Origin: Limnephilus marmoratus
Lineage: Eukaryota > Arthropoda > Insecta > Trichoptera > Limnephilidae
NCBI GenBank assembly: GCA_917880885.1
Contig: OU862919.1
Span: 49,451,058 to 49,515,057, forward strand
Direction: 5' to 3'
Length of the DNA: 64,000 nt
Positions 36,701 to 48,730 of this stretch are shown one piece after another. The notes under the pieces are model-generated. The model had not been told where the DNA came from. It did not search any database and was given only the letters and a program-made list of their open reading frames with translations. Positions within the stretch are counted from its first letter, which is position 1; every line of letters begins with the position of its first letter. A program made the translations under genes and the position numbers.

Positions 36701-38077
36701 TGGCCAGTATCCAAGATGTCATGTTTGGATCCCCCGGAAATAAAAAGTAAAAATGTACTACTGGTAACTGATACTCAAGAATGGGATATTTTCGAAAAAT
36801 TCTTATCGCTAACCAAATTGAAAGGGGTAATCGCTCAAGCGTTAAGATTTATAAATAATTGTTGTAACCCTAAGCATAAAACGTATGGCAGTAGATTGAA
36901 AACTCTCAATCTCTGTTTAATGGAAGTTTTAATTTGTGCAAGTGGAAGATTAAAATTAGCTACTTATTTATATTGGCAGATATTTGGGAGAAACAATGTT
37001 AAGCGTATCCTACATAAGTGTGTTGTATGTTTTAGATACCGACTTCAGGTTTGCCGGCAGATCCTGGGAAACATACCAGTTGAGAGAATCACTCCCAGTC
37101 GACCGTTCTCTGTCATGGACGTCGACTATGCCGGACGGATAGACACGAAGGCTGGAGCGCTGAGAAAATCTACGCTCCTTAAATCGTATCTTTGCATATT
37201 TGTTTGTTTTTCTACCAAAGCGGTTCATTTGGAACTAGTAACAGATTTGTCAAGCGATGCTTTTTTAAATTGTTTAAAGAGGTTCATTGCCCGTAGGGGG
37301 CAACCGGAAAAAATATTTTCTGACAATGCAACCACCTTCAGAGGAGCTTCCAATAAGCTCAAAGAACTATATGCCAGTCTAAGATTGAACAATGACAAAA
37401 TCCATAGGTTTTTAGCTGATAAGGGAATATCTTGGAGTTTCATACCGCCTAGGGCGCCGAACCACGGGGGGCTGTGGGAGGCCGCCGTCAAGTCCACCAA
37501 GTTTCATTTATATCGAATTACTAAAAATAACCCATTGCAGTTTGAATTATTGTATACTTTGCTTTGTCAGATAGAGGCTTGTTTGAACTCCCGTCCCTTA
37601 ACTTCCCTGTCTGAAGATGTAGATGACCTTCTCCCTCTAACTCCCAACCATTTCCTCATGGGCAGGGATGCTTCGGTTATTCCCGAGTTGGATGTCCGCG
37701 AGCTCCCGGAGAACAGACTAAGCAAATATCAAAAATTAAACGCTCTAATTCAAAATTTCTGGTTCAGATGGAAACGAGATTACCTTGCTGAGCTGCAAAA
37801 ACGGACCAAATGGCAGGCCAACAACCAAAAGGCCATAAAGAAGGACGATCTGGTAATCCTGATGGAAGACAATCTGCCTCCTGCATTATGGAAGATGGCG
37901 CGCATAGTAACTACTCATCCAGGCCCGGATGGAGTAGTGAGGGTAGTTACCCTCAAAACAGCACAAGGCACTTTTGTGAGACCCGTCACAAAAATATGTT
38001 TGATGCCAATAGAATCAAACTTGGATCCAAATTTCCCGACCCGGCAAACCACGGACCTTCCCAAGGTCACAGCCTAA
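33713..38077 (+). CDS. BEL/Pao polyprotein (Gag-protease-RT-integrase) with in-frame deletions
   Basis: A single 1,454-codon frame. Gag (DUF1759-like) spans about residues 95-290 (LPNLQLREFNGDPKNW). Zinc-knuckle-type Cys/His clusters lie at 308-380. The aspartic protease is near 441 (LIDSGAQANF, intact DSGA). RT begins near 715 (VRVVFDGSAK) with catalytic YMDD near 843. Near residue 951 (36,565) the chain jumps from ASTFDP to TQWRHVSSSKNAEDILSRG, omitting the A17-peptidase/RNase H region that normally sits between. Near 1,085-1,100 the integrase zinc-binding part goes from ASGRLKLAT straight to YWQIFGRNNVKRIL, losing the histidine half of the H2C2 finger but keeping KCVVCF. The DDE core is present: VDYAG near 1,136, SDNATTF near 1,202 and LWEAAVKS near 1,253. 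Full BEL polyproteins are usually some 1,700 residues or more. Without RNase H this copy should not complete reverse transcription alone. Confidence 0.95.
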   Translation: MDNLKSLINKRGVLKGKLTRFADSLNALSVNEIKIRYARIEKIIDDFEEVQEQIESLPDSNEIDNNLQRENFENQYYSTLATAKGAIQSVETPKLEIKLPNLQLREFNGDPKNWINFLETFKTLVHNNTAISNVQKFYYLQSCLKGNAAKIIANFEVSDLNYVSAFELLQQRFANLRTTVQRHIQALFQLKEMKHEDPVAMRYLIDETNVNLKALQNLGLKIEQWDALIIYVISNKLDANSRKHWEQNPLQDELPTLQEFLKCLTSRAQVLELMLNSDSKKIPTYPKASGSNNNPKKESVFLAATHNNCICCNDKGHKIYFCKKFLKLNSGERANAIRMYRACFKCLRLGHTAPYCKINLKCKHCDSESHNTLLHREMHPSDDSMNKGEDHPGGDCQMDAERVSVSNHSALAKAEKTILLSTAIIGVVGHNNKVHEARVLIDSGAQANFMCEKFAMKLNLRCENINKPVLGIHNNVTHIKKRVAIKMKSLRTNYNQNITCLILQEITTNLPQATVARKDFKLPPGLQMADPNFNVAAPIDILLGAESFWDILRDDRLRLDTGPTLQRTELGWVISGPINIHQKKRPVPQFCSLSINTLSNQIEKIWKMEEVNPARFQNHEEKACEADFVATHSRESDGRYVVSLPRRPCVSQLGDSLKTAEKRFKHLEKKFLINPELQYVQFMQEYEQLGHMELCDKWRGDEQSYFLPHHVVIKEASTTTKVRVVFDGSAKTSTGISMNDALMVGAVIQKDLYSHLLRFRIHRYVMTADIEKMYRQINVCAEDRSLQKIVWRESQEEELRHYKLKTYGLGPSSFLATRCLLQIGMDNQVNFPVASQVIENDFYMDDLLTGGDDLEVCFKLKKQISDILLSAGMTLRKWRSNILELSSGRSQGEIAKQGNCEKMITDNSKNEKILGLIWNNELDYPSYEITKPSGKTKNKRQLLLCIASTFDPTQWRHVSSSKNAEDILSRGTTAERLVSTSIWWKGPSWLTEDVSTWPVSKMSCLDPPEIKSKNVLLVTDTQEWDIFEKFLSLTKLKGVIAQALRFINNCCNPKHKTYGSRLKTLNLCLMEVLICASGRLKLATYLYWQIFGRNNVKRILHKCVVCFRYRLQVCRQILGNIPVERITPSRPFSVMDVDYAGRIDTKAGALRKSTLLKSYLCIFVCFSTKAVHLELVTDLSSDAFLNCLKRFIARRGQPEKIFSDNATTFRGASNKLKELYASLRLNNDKIHRFLADKGISWSFIPPRAPNHGGLWEAAVKSTKFHLYRITKNNPLQFELLYTLLCQIEACLNSRPLTSLSEDVDDLLPLTPNHFLMGRDASVIPELDVRELPENRLSKYQKLNALIQNFWFRWKRDYLAELQKRTKWQANNQKAIKKDDLVILMEDNLPPALWKMARIVTTHPGPDGVVRVVTLKTAQGTFVRPVTKICLMPIESNLDPNFPTRQTTDLPKVTA

Positions 38078-38801
38078 CTGCAATTAGGGCTGAACCGATG
38101 CAACCAAACCACATCAATAATTATGGAGCATCGGTATTGGTGTTGTTGACACCACTGTATCCAGCCTGAAGCCACTGGGGCTTCAAGTCAACAACCGCGA
38201 GATGATCATCCTCGCTGCAGATCTAATGGTACTATCTGCTTACCAGGGCACGGCCGCCCCTTAATTTATGATGATCTACCCAAAATGATGACATACAGAA
38301 GTACATGCTGATGTGCTTTTCTAAAACGATGACCACCCTGGACAAGATGGCCGAGCAGTCTACTCGGTGAAGTGTTCATTCGGTTTTTTGGCAGTGCCAT
38401 GCCAGTGAAAGTTAATGAACTGATAATCAGTCAACAGCGAACTAACAATGTGTTGCTATTTGTGAATTGGTGTTAGTTAAAAAAAAAAAAAATATATATA
38501 TATATAATTGAATTGAAAATTCTTCATAGAGACAATGAGACATTACTGATTTGTCAATTTTACAAAATTATTATTAATGTTGTGATTTTATTATTTTAAT
38601 ATTTATTTTTTGCACGATTTTTTTAGAAATTTATAAATTTTTTAGGTTATTTTAATTGTTGGTTAGGTTCCCGGACCCTTCAAACTTAGATAGTTACACA
38701 TCTTGTAAATTTTTAGTATATTGTGTGTGGATTTAGGAATTTGTAGTTTGATTTTAATTTCAAAAAACTTATTGTTTTTTCTCATTCCCCGCCGGGCAGT
38801 A
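38078..38801 (+). other. BEL 3' untranslated region
   Basis: Non-coding, with an A-run and TATATATA near 38,480-38,503. The short GC-rich CCCCGCCGGGCAGTA just before the 3' LTR occupies the polypurine-tract position but is not purine-only, so the plus-strand primer is unclear. Confidence 0.65.
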
Positions 38802-39229
38802 TGTTAAAAAGAGTGAAGACTACTGCCATCTAGCGGCATATTTTTGTAGCATATTGTTAGTTGATATTGCATTTTACAGATTAGCGACGTAAGACTAAAC
38901 TAAAACGAGATGTTAGACGGTAAAGTAGATCTCTGGTTTTTATATCGTATAATGTGTAATGGTGACACGAAAGTGTTGTTTATTTTGATTGTGTTGGGAA
39001 AAACATTCTTATAAATAGTCTGCTTTCTAGTTTAACTCTCTCTTAATTCGTGGATCTCCTATAAACAGCTAGCATTGTCTAGCAAGTGGTCAAAGTGACC
39101 AAATTTAGTGTTTTGTCGGGTCGGGACAAATTATTGTAACAAATGTGCTTGTGAATAAAACCAGGAATTCCTCCATTGAAACCAGATGTTTTTACTTGAC
39201 GTCCTTCTGCTAAATACCAATTTATAACA
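38802..39229 (+). repeat. BEL 3' LTR
   Basis: 428 bp, ends TTTATAACA, followed by ACGGG and normal satellite (CGCTATGTAACATTAATTG). Confidence 0.96.
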
Positions 39230-39739
39230 ACGGGCGCTATGTAACATTAATTGTGGTCGTTTATAAGTTTGTCTCCAAGTTTCCAAAACCGACTGAAATT
39301 TTGGATTCTGACTAAAATTCCTGGTCTGTACAAGAAACAATCTAAAATTCTTCAAAGAGAATTCATTTTAAATCATCGCTTTTACACTTGGGTTTGGTCG
39401 TTTTGCACTTGGGGTCGGTCGTTTGAACACTTGGGGTCGGTCATAACTTTGGTTAAAACCATAAATGGTTCCGAACCAACTGAAATTTCGGTTTCTTACT
39501 AAGAATCATGGCCTGGACTAGAATCAATCAAAAAATCTACTAAGAGAAATATTTTTAAAATAATCATCGTTTTAACACTTGGGTTCGGTCGTCTAACACT
39601 TGGGGTCGGTAATAACTTTGGCCCTATGGATCCGAACCAATTGAAATTTTGTATTCTTACTAAGAATCATGGCGTGGACACGTATCAATAAAAAAATCGG
39701 CTAAAAGTTAAATTTTTGCAAAAAATCGTCGTTTTACGG

Positions 39740-41720
39740 GCGCTAATTAATTGTGCTCGTTTATAACTTTGTCTCTACGTTTCCAAAACCGACTGAAATT
39801 TTGGATTCTGACTAAAATTCCTGGTCTGTACAAGAATCAATCTAAAATTCTTCAAAGAGAATTCATTTTAAATCATCGTTTTAACACTTGGGTTTGGACG
39901 TTTTGCACTTGGGGTCGGTCAAAACTTTGGCCCTATGGATCCGAACCAATTGAAATTTTGGATACTTACTAAGAATCATGACCTGGACACGTATCAATAA
40001 AAAATCGGCTAAAAGTTGATTCTTTGCAAAAATCCATCGTTTTACGGACGCTTTGTAACAACAATTGTTGTCGGTTATAACTTCCGCCCTATTGCTCCGA
40101 ACCCTCTGAAGTTTTGGATTATTACTAAAAATCATGGTCTGTACATGAATCAATCAGAAAATCTACAAAAAGAATTATTTTTAAAAAATCATCGTTTTAA
40201 CACTTGGGTTCGGTCGTCTAACACTTGGGGTCGGTCATAACTTTGGCCCTATAGATCCGAACCAATTGAAATTTTGGATTCTGACTAAAATTCCTGGTCT
40301 GTACAAGAATCAATCTAAAATTCTTCAAAGAGAATTCATTTTAAATCATCGCTTTTACACTTTGGTTTATTCGTTTTGCACTTGGGGTCGGTCGTTTGAA
40401 CACTTGGGGTCGGTCATAACTTTGGTTAAAACCATAAATGGTTCCGAACCAACTGAAATTTCGGTTTCTTACTAAGAATCATGGCCTGGACTAGAATCAA
40501 TCAAAAAATCTACTAAGAGAAATATTTTTAAAATAATCATCGTTTTAACACTTGGGTTCGGTCGTCTAACACTTGGGGTCGGTAATAACTTTGGCCCTAT
40601 GGATCCGAACCAATTGAAATTTTGTATTCTTACTAAGAATCATGGCGTGGACACGTATCAATAAAAAAATCGGCTAAAAGTTAAATTTTTGCAAAAAATC
40701 GTCGTTTTACGGGCGCTAATTAATTGTGCTCGTTTATAACTTTGTCTCTACGTTTCCAAAACCGACTGAAATTTTGGATTCTGACTAAAATTCCTGGTCT
40801 GTACAAGAAACAATCTAAAATTCTTCAAAGAGAATTCATTTTAAATCATCGTTTTTACACTTGGGTTTGGTCGTTTTGCACTTGGGGTCGGTCGTTTGAA
40901 CACTTGGGGTCGGTCATAACTTTGGTTAAAACCATAAATGGTTCCGAACCAACTGAAATTTCGGTTTCTTACTAAGAATCATGGCCTGGACTAGAATCAA
41001 TCAAAAAATCTACTAAGAGAAATATTTTTAAAATAATCATCGTTTTAACACTTGGGTTCGGTCGTCTAACACTTGGGGTCGGTAATAACTTTGGCCCTAT
41101 GGATCCGAACCAATTGAAATTTTGTATTCTTACTAAGAATCATGGCGTGGACACGTATCAATAAAAAAATCGGCTAAAAGTTAAATTTTTGCAAAAAATC
41201 GTCGTTTTACGGGCGCTAATTAATTGTGCTCGTTTATAACTTTGTCTCTACGTTTCCAAAACCGACTGAAATTTTGGATTCTGACTAAAATTCCTGGTCT
41301 GTACAAGAATCAATCTAAAATTCTTCAAAGAGAATTCATTTTAAATCATCGTTTTAACACTTGGGTTTGGACGTTTTGCACTTGGGGTCGGTCAAAACTT
41401 TGGCCCTATGGATCCGAACCAATTGAAATTTTGGATACTTACTAAGAATCATGACCTGGACACGTATCAATAAAAAATCGGCTAAAAGTTGATTTTTTGC
41501 AAAAATCCATCGTTTTACGGACGCTTTGTAACAACAATTGTTGTCGGTTATAACTTCCGCCCTATTGCTCCGAACCCTCTGAAGTTTTGGATTATTACTA
41601 AAAATCATGGTCTGTACATGAATCAATCAGAAAATCTACAAAAAGAATTATTTTTAAAAAATCATCGTTTCAACACTTGGGTTCGGTCGTCTAACACTTG
41701 GGGTCGGTCATAACTTTGGC
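39740..41720 (+). repeat. 1,473-bp higher-order repeat
   Basis: 39,751 onward matches 41,224 onward at a 1,473-bp offset, with an intervening partial copy at 40,260-41,220. Shared marks are GGGCGCTAATTAATTGTGCTCG, a B unit that lost ATGTAAC, and GTACATGAATCAATCAGAAAA. Confidence 0.82.
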
Positions 41721-42849
41721 CCTATGGATCCGAACCAATTGAAATTTTGGATTCTGACTAAAATTCCTGGTCTGTACAAGAATCAATCTAAAATTCTTCA
41801 AAGAGAATTCATTTTAAATCATCGCTTTTACACTTTGGTTTGGTCGTTTTGCACTTGGGGTCGGACGTTTGAACACTTGGGGTCGGTTTTTTTGCAAAAA
41901 TCCATCGTTTTACGGACGCTTTGTAACAACAATTGTTGTAGGTTATAACTTCCGCCCTATGACTCCGAACCATCTGAAATCTTTGATTCTAATAAGAATT
42001 ATCAAAAAATCTGCAAAGATAATTATTTAAAAAAAAATCATCGTTTTAACACTTGGGTTCTGTCGTCTAACGCTTGGGGTCGGTCATAACTTTGGCTCTA
42101 TGGATCCGAACCAATTGAAATTTTGGATTCTTACTAAGAATCATGGTCCTTACACGAATCACTCATAAAATCTACAATGAGATTTTTTTTTTAAATAATC
42201 GTTTTAACACTTGTGTTCGGTCGTTTAGGACATGGGGTCGACCGTTTGAACAATTGGGGTCGGTCATAGCTTTGGCCCTATGGCTCCGAACCAACTGAAA
42301 TTTTTGATTTTTACTAAGAAGCATGGTCTATACACGAATCAATCAAAAAATCTACAAAGAGAATTATTTTTAAAAAATCATCGTTTTAACACTTGGGTTC
42401 GGTCGTCCTAACACTTGGGGTCGGTCATAACTTTGGCCCTATGGATCCGAACCAATTGAAATTTAGGATTCTTACAAAGAATCATGGCCTGGACACGTAT
42501 CAAAATCGGCTAAAAGTTGAATTTTTGCAAAAAATCGTCGTTTTACGGGCGCTATGTAACAATAATTGTGGTCGTTCATAACTTTATCTCTAAGTTTCCA
42601 AAACCGACTGTAATTTTGGATTCTGACTAAAATTCCTGATCTGTACAAGAATCAATCTAAAATTCTTCAAAGAGAATTCATTTTAAATCATCGTTTTTAC
42701 ACTTGGGTTTGGTCGTTTAGCACTTGGGGTCGGACGTTTGAACACTTGGGGTCGGTCATAACTTTGGTTTTATGGTTCCGAACCAACTGAAATTTCAGTT
42801 TCTTACTAAGAATCATGGCCTGGACACGTATCAATAAAAAAATCAGCTA

Positions 42850-44800
42850 AAAGTAGATTTTTCCGAGAATTTCATCGTTTTACGGGCGCTTTGTAACATC
42901 AATTGTTGTTGGTTATAACTTCCGCCTATATATCCATAATACGAACCGTCTGAAGTTTCTGATTCTTAATAAGAAGCATGGTCTGTACACGAATCAATCA
43001 AAAAATCTACAAAGAGAATTATTTTTAAAAAAATCATCGTTTAAACACTTGGGTTCGGTCGTCTAACACTTGGGGTCGGTCATAACTTTGGCCCTATGGA
43101 TCCGAACCAACTGAAATTATTCGATTCTTACTAAAAATCTTTGTCTTTTCAAGAATCAATCTAAAATTCTTCAAAGAGATTTCTTTAAAAAATCATCGTT
43201 TTAACACTTGGGTTCGGTCGTTTAGTACTTGGGGTCTAACGTTTGAACACTTGGGGTCGGTCATAACTTCGGCCCTATGGATCCGTTCCAACTAAAATTT
43301 TGGATACTTACTAAGAATCATGACCTGGACACGTATCAATAAAAAATCGGCTAAAAGATGATGTTTTGCAAAAATTCATCGTTTTACGGGCGCTTTGTAA
43401 CAACAATTGTTGTCGGTTATAACTTCCGCCATATTGCTCCGAACCGTCTGAAGTTTTCGATTCTTACTAAGAATCATGGTCTGTACACGAATCAATCAAA
43501 AAATCTACAAAGAGAATTATTTTTAAAAAAATCATCGCTGTAACACTTGGGGTCGGTCATAACTTTGGCCCTATGAATCCGAACCAATTGAAATTTTGGA
43601 TTCTTACTAAGAATCATGGTCTGTACACGAATCACTCATAAAATCTACAATGATTTTTTTTTTAAATCATCGTTTTAACACTTGGGTTCGGTCGTTTAGT
43701 ACTTGGGGTCGAACGTTTGAACACTTGGGGTCGGTCATTGCTTTGGCCCTATGGCTCCGAACCAACTGAATTTTTTGATTTTTACTAAGAAGCATGGTCT
43801 ATACACGAATCAATCAAAAAATCTACAAATTGAATTATTTTTTAAAAAATCATCGTTTTAACACTTGGGTTCGGTCGTCTAACACTTGGGGTCGGTCATA
43901 ACTTTGGCCCTATGGATCCGAACCAACTGAAATTTTGGATTCTTACTAAAAATCTTTGCCTGTTCAAGAATCAATCTAAAATACTTCAAAGAGATTTCTT
44001 TAAAAAATCATCGTTTTAACACTTGGGTTCGGGCGTTTAGTACTTGGGGTCGAACGTTTGAACACTTGGGGTCGGTCATAGCTTTGGCCCTATGGCTCCG
44101 AACCAACTGAAATTTTTGATTTTTACTAAGAATCATGGTCTGTACACGAATCAATCAAAAATCTACAAAGAGAATTATTTTTAAAAAAATCATCGTTTTA
44201 ACACTGGGGTTCAGTCGTCTAACACTTGGGGTCGGTCATAACTTTGGCCCTATGGATCCGAACCAATTGAAATTTAGGATTCTTACAAAGAATCATGGCC
44301 TGGACACGTATCAACAATTTTTGTCGGCTATAACTTCTGCCCTATGGCTCCGAACCATCTGAAATTTTTTATTCTTACTAAGAATTATCAAAAAATCATC
44401 AAACAGAATTATTTTAAAAAAAACATCATTTTAACACTTGAGTTCGGTCGTCTAGCACTTGGGGTCGAACGTTTGAACACTTGGGGTCGGTCATAACTTT
44501 GGCCCTATGGATCCGAACCAACTGAAATTTTCGATTCTTACTAAAAATCTTTGTCTGTACAAGAATTTTGGATTCTTACTAAAAATCTTTGTCTGTACAA
44601 TCAATCTGAAATTCTTCAAAGAGATTTCTTTAAAAAATCATCATTTTAACACTTGGGTTCGGGCCTTTAGTACTTGGGGTCGAACGTTTGAACACTTGGG
44701 GTCAGTCATAACTTTGGCCCTATGGATCCGAACAAACTGAAATTTTGGATTCTTACTAAAAATCTTTGCCTGTTCAAGAATCAATCTAAAATTCTTCAAA
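42850..44800 (+). repeat. Long-range duplicate of 27,890-29,830
   Basis: The two regions match at an offset of about 14,966 bp (28,391 to 43,358; 29,542 to 44,507), with shared variants such as CGATCCGTTCCAAC and GATGATGTTTTGC. The right copy has TCCGCCTATATATCCATAATACG where the left has TCCGCCCTATTGATACG. Confidence 0.8.
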
Positions 44801-47800
44801 GAGATTTCTTTAAAAAATCATCGTTTTAACACTTGGGTTCGGCCGTTTAGTACTTGGGGTCGAACGTTTGAACACTTGGGGTCGGTCATAGCTTTGGCCC
44901 TATGGCTCCGAACCAACTGGAATTTTTGATTTTTACTAAGAATCATGGTATGTACACGAATCACTCATAAAATCTACAATGAGGTTGTTTTTTTTTAAAT
45001 CATCGTTTAAACACTTGGGTTCGGTCGTTTAGTACTTGGGGTCGAACGTTTGAACACTTGGGGTCGGTCATTGCTTTGGCCCTATGGCTCCGAACCAACT
45101 GAATTTTTTGATTTTTACTAAGAAGCATAGTCTATACACGAATCAATCAAAAAATCTGCAAATTGAATTATTTTTTAAAAAATCATCGTTTTAACACTTG
45201 GGTTCGGGCGTTTAGTACTTGGGGTCGAACGTTTGAACACTTGGGGTCGGTCATAGCTTTGGCCCTATGGATCCGAACCAACAGAAATTTTGGATTCTTT
45301 CTAAAAATCTTTGCCTGTTCAAGAATCAATCTAAAATTCTTCAAAGAGATTTCTTTAAAAAATCATCGTTTTAACACTTGGGTTCGGGCGTTTAGTACTT
45401 GGGGTCGAACGTTTGAACACTTGGGGTCGGTCATAACTTCGGCCCTATGGATCCGTTCCAACTAAAATTTTGGATTTTTACTAAGAATCATGACCTGGAC
45501 ACGTATCAATAAAAAATCGGCTAAAAGATGATGTTTTGCAAAAATTCATCGTTTTACGGGCGCTTTGTAACAACAATTGTTGTCGGTTATAACTTCCGCC
45601 CTATTGCTCCGAACCGTCTGAAGTTTTCGATTCTTACTAAGAATCATGGTCTGTACACGAATCAATCAAAAAATCTACAAAGAGAATTATTTTTAAAAAA
45701 TCATCGCTGTAACACTTGGGGTCGGTCATAACTTTGGCCCTATGAATCCGAACCAATTGAAATTTTGGATTCTTACTAAGAATCATGGTCTGTACACGAA
45801 TCACTCATAAAATCCACAATGAGGTTTTTTTTTTAAAATCATCGATTTAACACTTGGGTTCGGTCGTTTAGTACTTGGGGTCGAACGTTAGAACACTTGG
45901 GGTCAATCCATGCTTTGGCCCTATGGCTCCGAACCAACTGAATTTTTTGATTTTTACTAAGAAGCATGGTTTATACACGAATCAATCAAAAAATCTACAA
46001 ATTGAATTATTTTAACAAAAATCATCGTTTTAACACTTGGGTTCGGTCGTCTAACACTTGGAGTCGGTCATAACTTTGGCCCTATGGATCCGAACCAACT
46101 GAAATTTTGGATTCTTACTAAAAATCTTTGCCTGTTCAAGAATCAATCTAAAATTCTTCAAAGAGATTTCTTTAAAAAATCATCGTTTTAACACTTGGGT
46201 TCGGGCGTTTAGTACTTGGGGTCGAACGTTTGAACACTTGGGGTCGGTCATAGCTTTGGCCCTATGGCTCCGAACCAACTGAAATTTTTGATTTTTACTA
46301 AGAATCATGGCCTGTACACGAATCAATCAAAAAATCTACAAAGAGAATTATTTTTAAAAAAATCATCGTTTTAACACTTGGGTTCAGTCGTCTAACACTT
46401 GGGGTCGGTCATAACTTTGGCACTATGGATCCGAACCAATTGAAATTTTTGGATTCTTACTAAGAATCATGGCCTGGACACGTATCAATAAAAAAATCGG
46501 CTAAAAGTTGAATTTTTGCAAAAAATCGTCATTTTACGGGCGCTATGTAACAATAATTGTGGTCGTTCATAACTTTATCTCTAAGTTTCCAAAACCGACT
46601 GAAATTTTGGATTCTGACTAAAATTCCTGGTCTGTACAAGAATCAATCTAAAATTCTTCAAAGAGAATTAATTTTAAATCATCGTTTTTACACTTGGGTT
46701 TGGTCCTTTAGCACTTGGACTCGGACGTTTGAACACTTGGGGTCGGTCATAACTTTGGTTTTATGGTTCTGAACCAACTGAAATTTCAGTTTCTTACTAA
46801 GAATCATGGCCTGGACACGTATCAACAATTTTTGTCGGCTATAACTTCTGCCCTATGGCTCCGAACCATCTGAAATTTTTTATTCTTACCAAGAAATATC
46901 AAAAAATCATCAAACAGAATTATTTTTAAAAAAACATCGTTTTAACACTTGAGTTCGGTCGTCTAGCACTTGGGGTCGAACGTTTGAACACTTGGGGTCG
47001 GTCATAACTTTGGCCCTATGGATCCGAACCAACTGAAATTTTCGATTCTTACTAAAAATCTTTGTCTGTACAAGAATTTTGGATTCTTACTAAAAATCTT
47101 TGTCTGTACAATTAATCTGAAATTCTTCAAAGAGATTTCTTTAAAAAATCATCATTTTAACACTTGGGTTCGGGCGTTTAGTACTTGGGGTCGAACTTTT
47201 GAACACTTGGGGTCGGTCATAGCTTTGGCCCTATGGATCCGAACCAACTGAAATTTTGGATTCTTACTAAAAATCTTTGCCTATCAAGAATCAATCTAAA
47301 ATTCTTCAAAGAGATTTCTTTAAAAAATCATCGTTTTAACACTTGGGTTCGGGCGTTTTGTTCTTGGGGTCGAACGTTTGAACACTTGGGGTCGGTCATT
47401 GCTTTGGCCCTATGGCTCCGAACCAACTGAATTTTTTGATTTTTACTAAGAAGCATGGTCTATACACGAATCAATCAAAAAATCTGCAAATTGAATTATT
47501 TTTTAAAAAATCATCGTTTTAACACACGGGTTCGGTCGTCTAACACTTGGGGTCGGTCATAACTTTGGCCCTATGGATCTGAACCAACTGAAATTTTGGA
47601 TTCTTACTAAAAATCTTTGCCTGTTCAAGAATCAATCTAAAATTCTTCAAAGAGATTTCTTTAAAAAATCATCGTTTTAACACTTGGGTTCGGGCGTTTA
47701 GTACTTGGGGTCGAACGTTTGAACACTTGGGGTCGGTCATAGCTTTGGCCCTATGGCTCCGAACCAACTGAAATTTTTGATTTTTACTAAGAATCATGGT

Positions 47801-48230
47801 CTGTACACGAATCAATCAAAAAATCTACAAAGAGAATTATTTTTAAAAAAATCATCGTTTTAACACTGGGGTTCAGTCGTCTAACACTTGGGGTCGGTCA
47901 TAACTTTGGCCCTATGGATCCGAACCAATTGAAATTTAGGATTCTTACAAAGAATCATGGCCTGGACACGTATCAATAAAAAAATCGGCTAAAAGTTGAA
48001 TTTTTTAAGAAAATCGTCGTTTTACGGGCGCTATGTAACAATAATTGTTATCGTTCATCACTTATCTCTAAGTTTCCAAAACCGAACGAAATTTTGGATT
48101 CTGACTAAAATTCCTGGTCTGTACAAGAATCAATCTAAAATTCTTCAAACAGAATTCATTTTAAATCATCGTTTTTACACTTGGGTTTGGTCCTTTAGCA
48201 CTTGGGCTCGGACGTTCGAACACTTGGGGT

Positions 48231-48730
48231 CGGTCATAACTTCGGCCCTATGGATCCGTTCCAACTAAAATTTTGGATACTTACTAAGAATCATGACCTG
48301 GACACGTATCAATAAAAAATCGGCTAAAAGATGATGTTTTGCAAAAATTTATCGTTTTACGGGCGCTATGTAACAATAATTGTGGTCGTTCATAACTTTA
48401 TCTCTAAGTTTCCAAAACCGACTGAAATTTTGGATTCTGACTAAAATTCCTGGTCTGTACAAGAATCAATCTAAAATTCTTCAAAGAGAATTCATTTTAA
48501 ATCATCGTTTTTACACTTGGGTTTGGTCCTTTAGCACTTGGGCTCGGACGTTTGAACACTTGGGGTCGGTCATAACTTCGGCCCTATGGATCCGTTCCAA
48601 CTAAAATTTTGGATACTTACTAAGAATCATGACCTGGACACGTATCAATAAAAAATCGGCTAAAAGATGATGTTTTGCAAAAATTTATCGTTTTACGGGC
48701 GCTATGTAACAATAATTGTGGTCGTTCATA
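48231..48730 (+). repeat. 337-bp tandem duplication in satellite
   Basis: GGTCATAACTTCGGCCC through ACAATAATTGTGGTCG occurs at 48,234-48,387 and again about 337 bp later. This is one A plus one B monomer, the minimal higher-order unit. Confidence 0.82.

Larger units (their letters stand above)
32842..39229 (+). mobile_element. BEL/Pao LTR retrotransposon, internally deleted
   Basis: A 6,388-bp element with 428-bp LTRs, flanked by the 5-bp duplication ACGGG (32,837-32,841 and 39,230-39,234); BEL elements typically make 5-bp duplications. It holds one 1,454-codon polyprotein with Gag, protease, RT and integrase in BEL order. I count about six LTR differences by eye (for example TGTTATGG/TGTAATGG near 32,998/38,958, and four in the last 40 bp), so it is older than the Gypsy insertion at 19,643. 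The uninterrupted frame hides two in-frame losses. The empty version of this site exists in the paralogous satellite near 27,105. Confidence 0.96.

Noticed and set aside
34564..37500. Minus-strand frames within the BEL polyprotein and similar ones within the Gypsy element
   Set aside because: They are the antisense shadow of a well-supported coding frame.
38461..38510. A-run with TATATATA as a promoter
   Set aside because: It lies in the BEL 3' untranslated region with no coding sequence after it; simple AT-rich sequence explains it.
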